Source: Diphasiastrum complanatum
Taxonomy: Eukaryota > Streptophyta > Lycopodiopsida > Lycopodiales > Lycopodiaceae
Assembly: GCA_029204225.1 (NCBI GenBank)
Contig: CM055107.1
Location: 20,021,997 to 20,085,996, forward strand
Direction: 5' to 3'
Length of the DNA stretch: 64,000 nt
In this document: piece after piece, positions 62,160 to 64,000 of the stretch
Layout of the letters: every line of letters starts with the position of its first letter
How positions within the stretch are numbered: position 1 is the first letter of the stretch
Position numbers and translations under genes: made by a program
The notes under the pieces: model-generated
Told to the model about the DNA's origin: nothing
What the model saw: the letters and a program-made list of their open reading frames with translations, nothing else
Database searches by the model: none

Positions 62160-64000
62160 ATATTGGAAATCCTAATGTGTAGAATGCATATAATCTTGTT
62201 GTACTTGATTCCACACATGTGAAGTTTAGTGTATAGACTGTTGTAGTATGGATCAGATTGTTGATGAAATGAGATGTGGATTCAAACTAGTGGCAAAGAT
62301 CAATAGATTCATTTATGACATTATGGATCTGATTTTTCACATAGTATTGGAGTAGGTTATAGGCTAAAAGTTCGAGTTTGTGCCAAATCAATCAAAAGAT
62401 TTGAGGGCGCCACTAAATCTAGCGAGAGATAGAGTGGATCCTTGATCAAATCAAGCAATTTCATTTGTAAAAGTTTGATCTCATGCTCATTTTAGGTCAA
62501 GTTGATTGGAAGTAGCTACTTTTTAGTTCTATTGATTGCATCAATGAGATAAAAGTTGCACATGGGGGATAGATATGCATTTTATTAAAATCTATATCAA
62601 GTTTGCTAGTTTTTATATAGATTTTGTGAAAAAATCAGATCCAAAACATGCTTAATAGATCAACAAGATCTCAGCCACATTTGGATGCACATCTAGAAAT
62701 AGCTAGAAGATAGAAATCACTACTTTATGCATGCTAGAACTTAGAAATGCATGATGATGTGATCATAAACACTTAAATACAGTAAGTGTGAGATTAGTAA
62801 AATAATATCTTCCTATCTCGAGTTTTGGGGCCATGCCTATGTTATTTCCATTTTAAACTTTATTGTACATAAAGGTATGTGAATTGAGCACATAACCTTC
62901 TAGAATAGGTTGAGTTTGAGTTAGGTAGATTCAAATTTGATGTCATGCAAAAGTTTAGTTTACATGCAATGTCATTCAATATGCATGCATGCAAATGCAA
63001 AGAAGTTTTCATCAAAGAAGTTTTCATGATCTACACATGTCTAGGCAATTTTGAGAGGTGACATGCAGTACATGCAATATCCATGCATGCAGTTATACAT
63101 GTGGATCCCTGTTAGTTGAGTTAACTAAGTTAAGTGGACTTTCCATGCAACTCCACTGTAGAGATTCGAGAAGTTAGTTTTTTCAGTCTGATGTATGCCA
63201 TTGTGCTCTTGCCTTAGATTTTTCAAGTAATCTGTTCTTTGATCAATCTTGTGCAATCACAAGACCTTAGTAAGATCGTGTAAGGTGTGTGGTGAAGTTC
63301 ACACGTGCTAAAAACTTCACATGGTATCAGAGCTTCATGCTTTAAAGAGGTGAGGGTGTATACATCATAGCATTAGTGCTTTTGCTTGCAGGAACTCGGA
63401 TATGGGAGAGGAATCCAAACTCGCTGACAAACAAGCCATCTATGGATCATAAGTGGACCAAATCAATACTAATCTGCTTCAGCTGAGCCTTGTACGGACA
63501 TAGAGCTCACACGTGTGAAATCAGCCCTCTTTGTTTGAGTGCTAAGTTATCAAGGAATGACCCAAATTTGATGTTCTATAGCTTGTTGGATAGGTATTGA
63601 AGAGTAGAATGTGTTGCTCGAGTTTCTAAATGAAGAGTTTTAGGCAATCAAAGAGTTTGGGAGAGTACTCATCTCTTGTGATATGCCAAAGTGAGCACAC
63701 ATCAGTTCTTTTCACAAATTTCTTGAATATTCATTATCAATCAAGTAGAATTGGATAGAAGTGAGTGTTGTGAGGTCTTAGACTTTTTATTTCACACAAA
63801 ATATTGTGTATGAGTTGAAAGTAAGTTCCTAGAGAGTTTATCAGTTCTTTGAAACTCGTGGGAGAGATAGACTTCTTACTTGCATGTGCTTCATTTCTAT
63901 GATTGAAGCAAGATCCAAATTCAAGATAGATTGATTTTTTCAGTAGAGATCTAGATCTCACATTCTGTTGCTAGATTTCATAGGTTGCATCAACATTATA
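62160..64000 (+). mobile_element. LTR retrotransposon start: 5' LTR end, PBS and leader (cut by window)
   Basis: TGGTATCAGAGC at 63322-63333 is an initiator-Met-tRNA primer-binding site. The preceding sequence would be the 5' LTR (left edge not determined), ending gttcacacgtgctaaaaact... An ATG at about 63402 (MGEESKLADKQAIYG) may start gag but meets a stop early. Nothing further can be read before the window ends. Confidence 0.5.

Overview
This is a piece of a large, repeat-rich nuclear genome from a land plant. The evidence is one long, many-exon gene of the plant-specific DYAD/SWI1/AMEIOTIC1 meiosis family, several Ty1/copia retrotransposons with a tRNA-iMet primer-binding site, GT-AG introns, and long GA/CT microsatellites. 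The mix (a BAH-bearing DYAD gene, a non-LTR element with a restriction-like endonuclease, a DNA-methylase-like open frame) would fit a seed-free plant such as a fern, lycophyte or bryophyte better than a typical angiosperm, but this cannot be settled from the window.

Layout. 0-9 kb: two diverged copies of the same two-gene unit in inverted orientation, 1-2670 (copy A, cut by the window edge) and 5279-8670 (copy B), separated by about 2.6 kb that holds an LTR-retrotransposon remnant. Each unit has two tail-to-tail genes: one reads as a Ulp1/C48 SUMO-protease-like protein, the other is unrecognised. All copies carry lesions. 9.1-12.4 kb: a TATA-type promoter and a 60-codon exon on the + strand, then a 5'-truncated copia element on the - strand, then a second phase-compatible + strand exon. 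15.2-25.4 kb, - strand: the only well-preserved cellular gene. Its 18 obligatory exons join in phase into a protein of about 1540 residues with an N-terminal BAH domain, a helical WHIM/DDT-like stretch, the conserved DYAD blocks, coiled coils and a long low-complexity tail. 27.7-30.35 kb and 56.8-59.86 kb, - strand: two related copia elements with 5' LTR and PBS, both lacking reverse transcriptase. 32.1-32.7 kb: the 3' end of a non-LTR retrotransposon ORF. 34-38.8 kb: scattered copia scraps on both strands. 45.5-48.6 kb, + strand: two decayed neighbouring frames, a DNA N4/N6-methyltransferase-like protein with an altered catalytic motif and an FCP1/NIF-type HAD phosphatase-like protein. The rest is AT-rich, non-coding and full of diverged tandem repeats, one foldback MITE-like element and very long microsatellites; an LTR retrotransposon leader starts at the right edge.

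How it fits together: only the DYAD gene looks functional. If the BAH exons truly belong to it, the gene would link a chromatin-reading domain to a factor that controls entry into meiosis and sister-chromatid cohesion. Everything else is mobile or decayed. The best candidates for undescribed biology are the BAH-DYAD fusion, the Ulp1 plus unknown convergent two-gene element, and the methylase-like/HAD-phosphatase pair.
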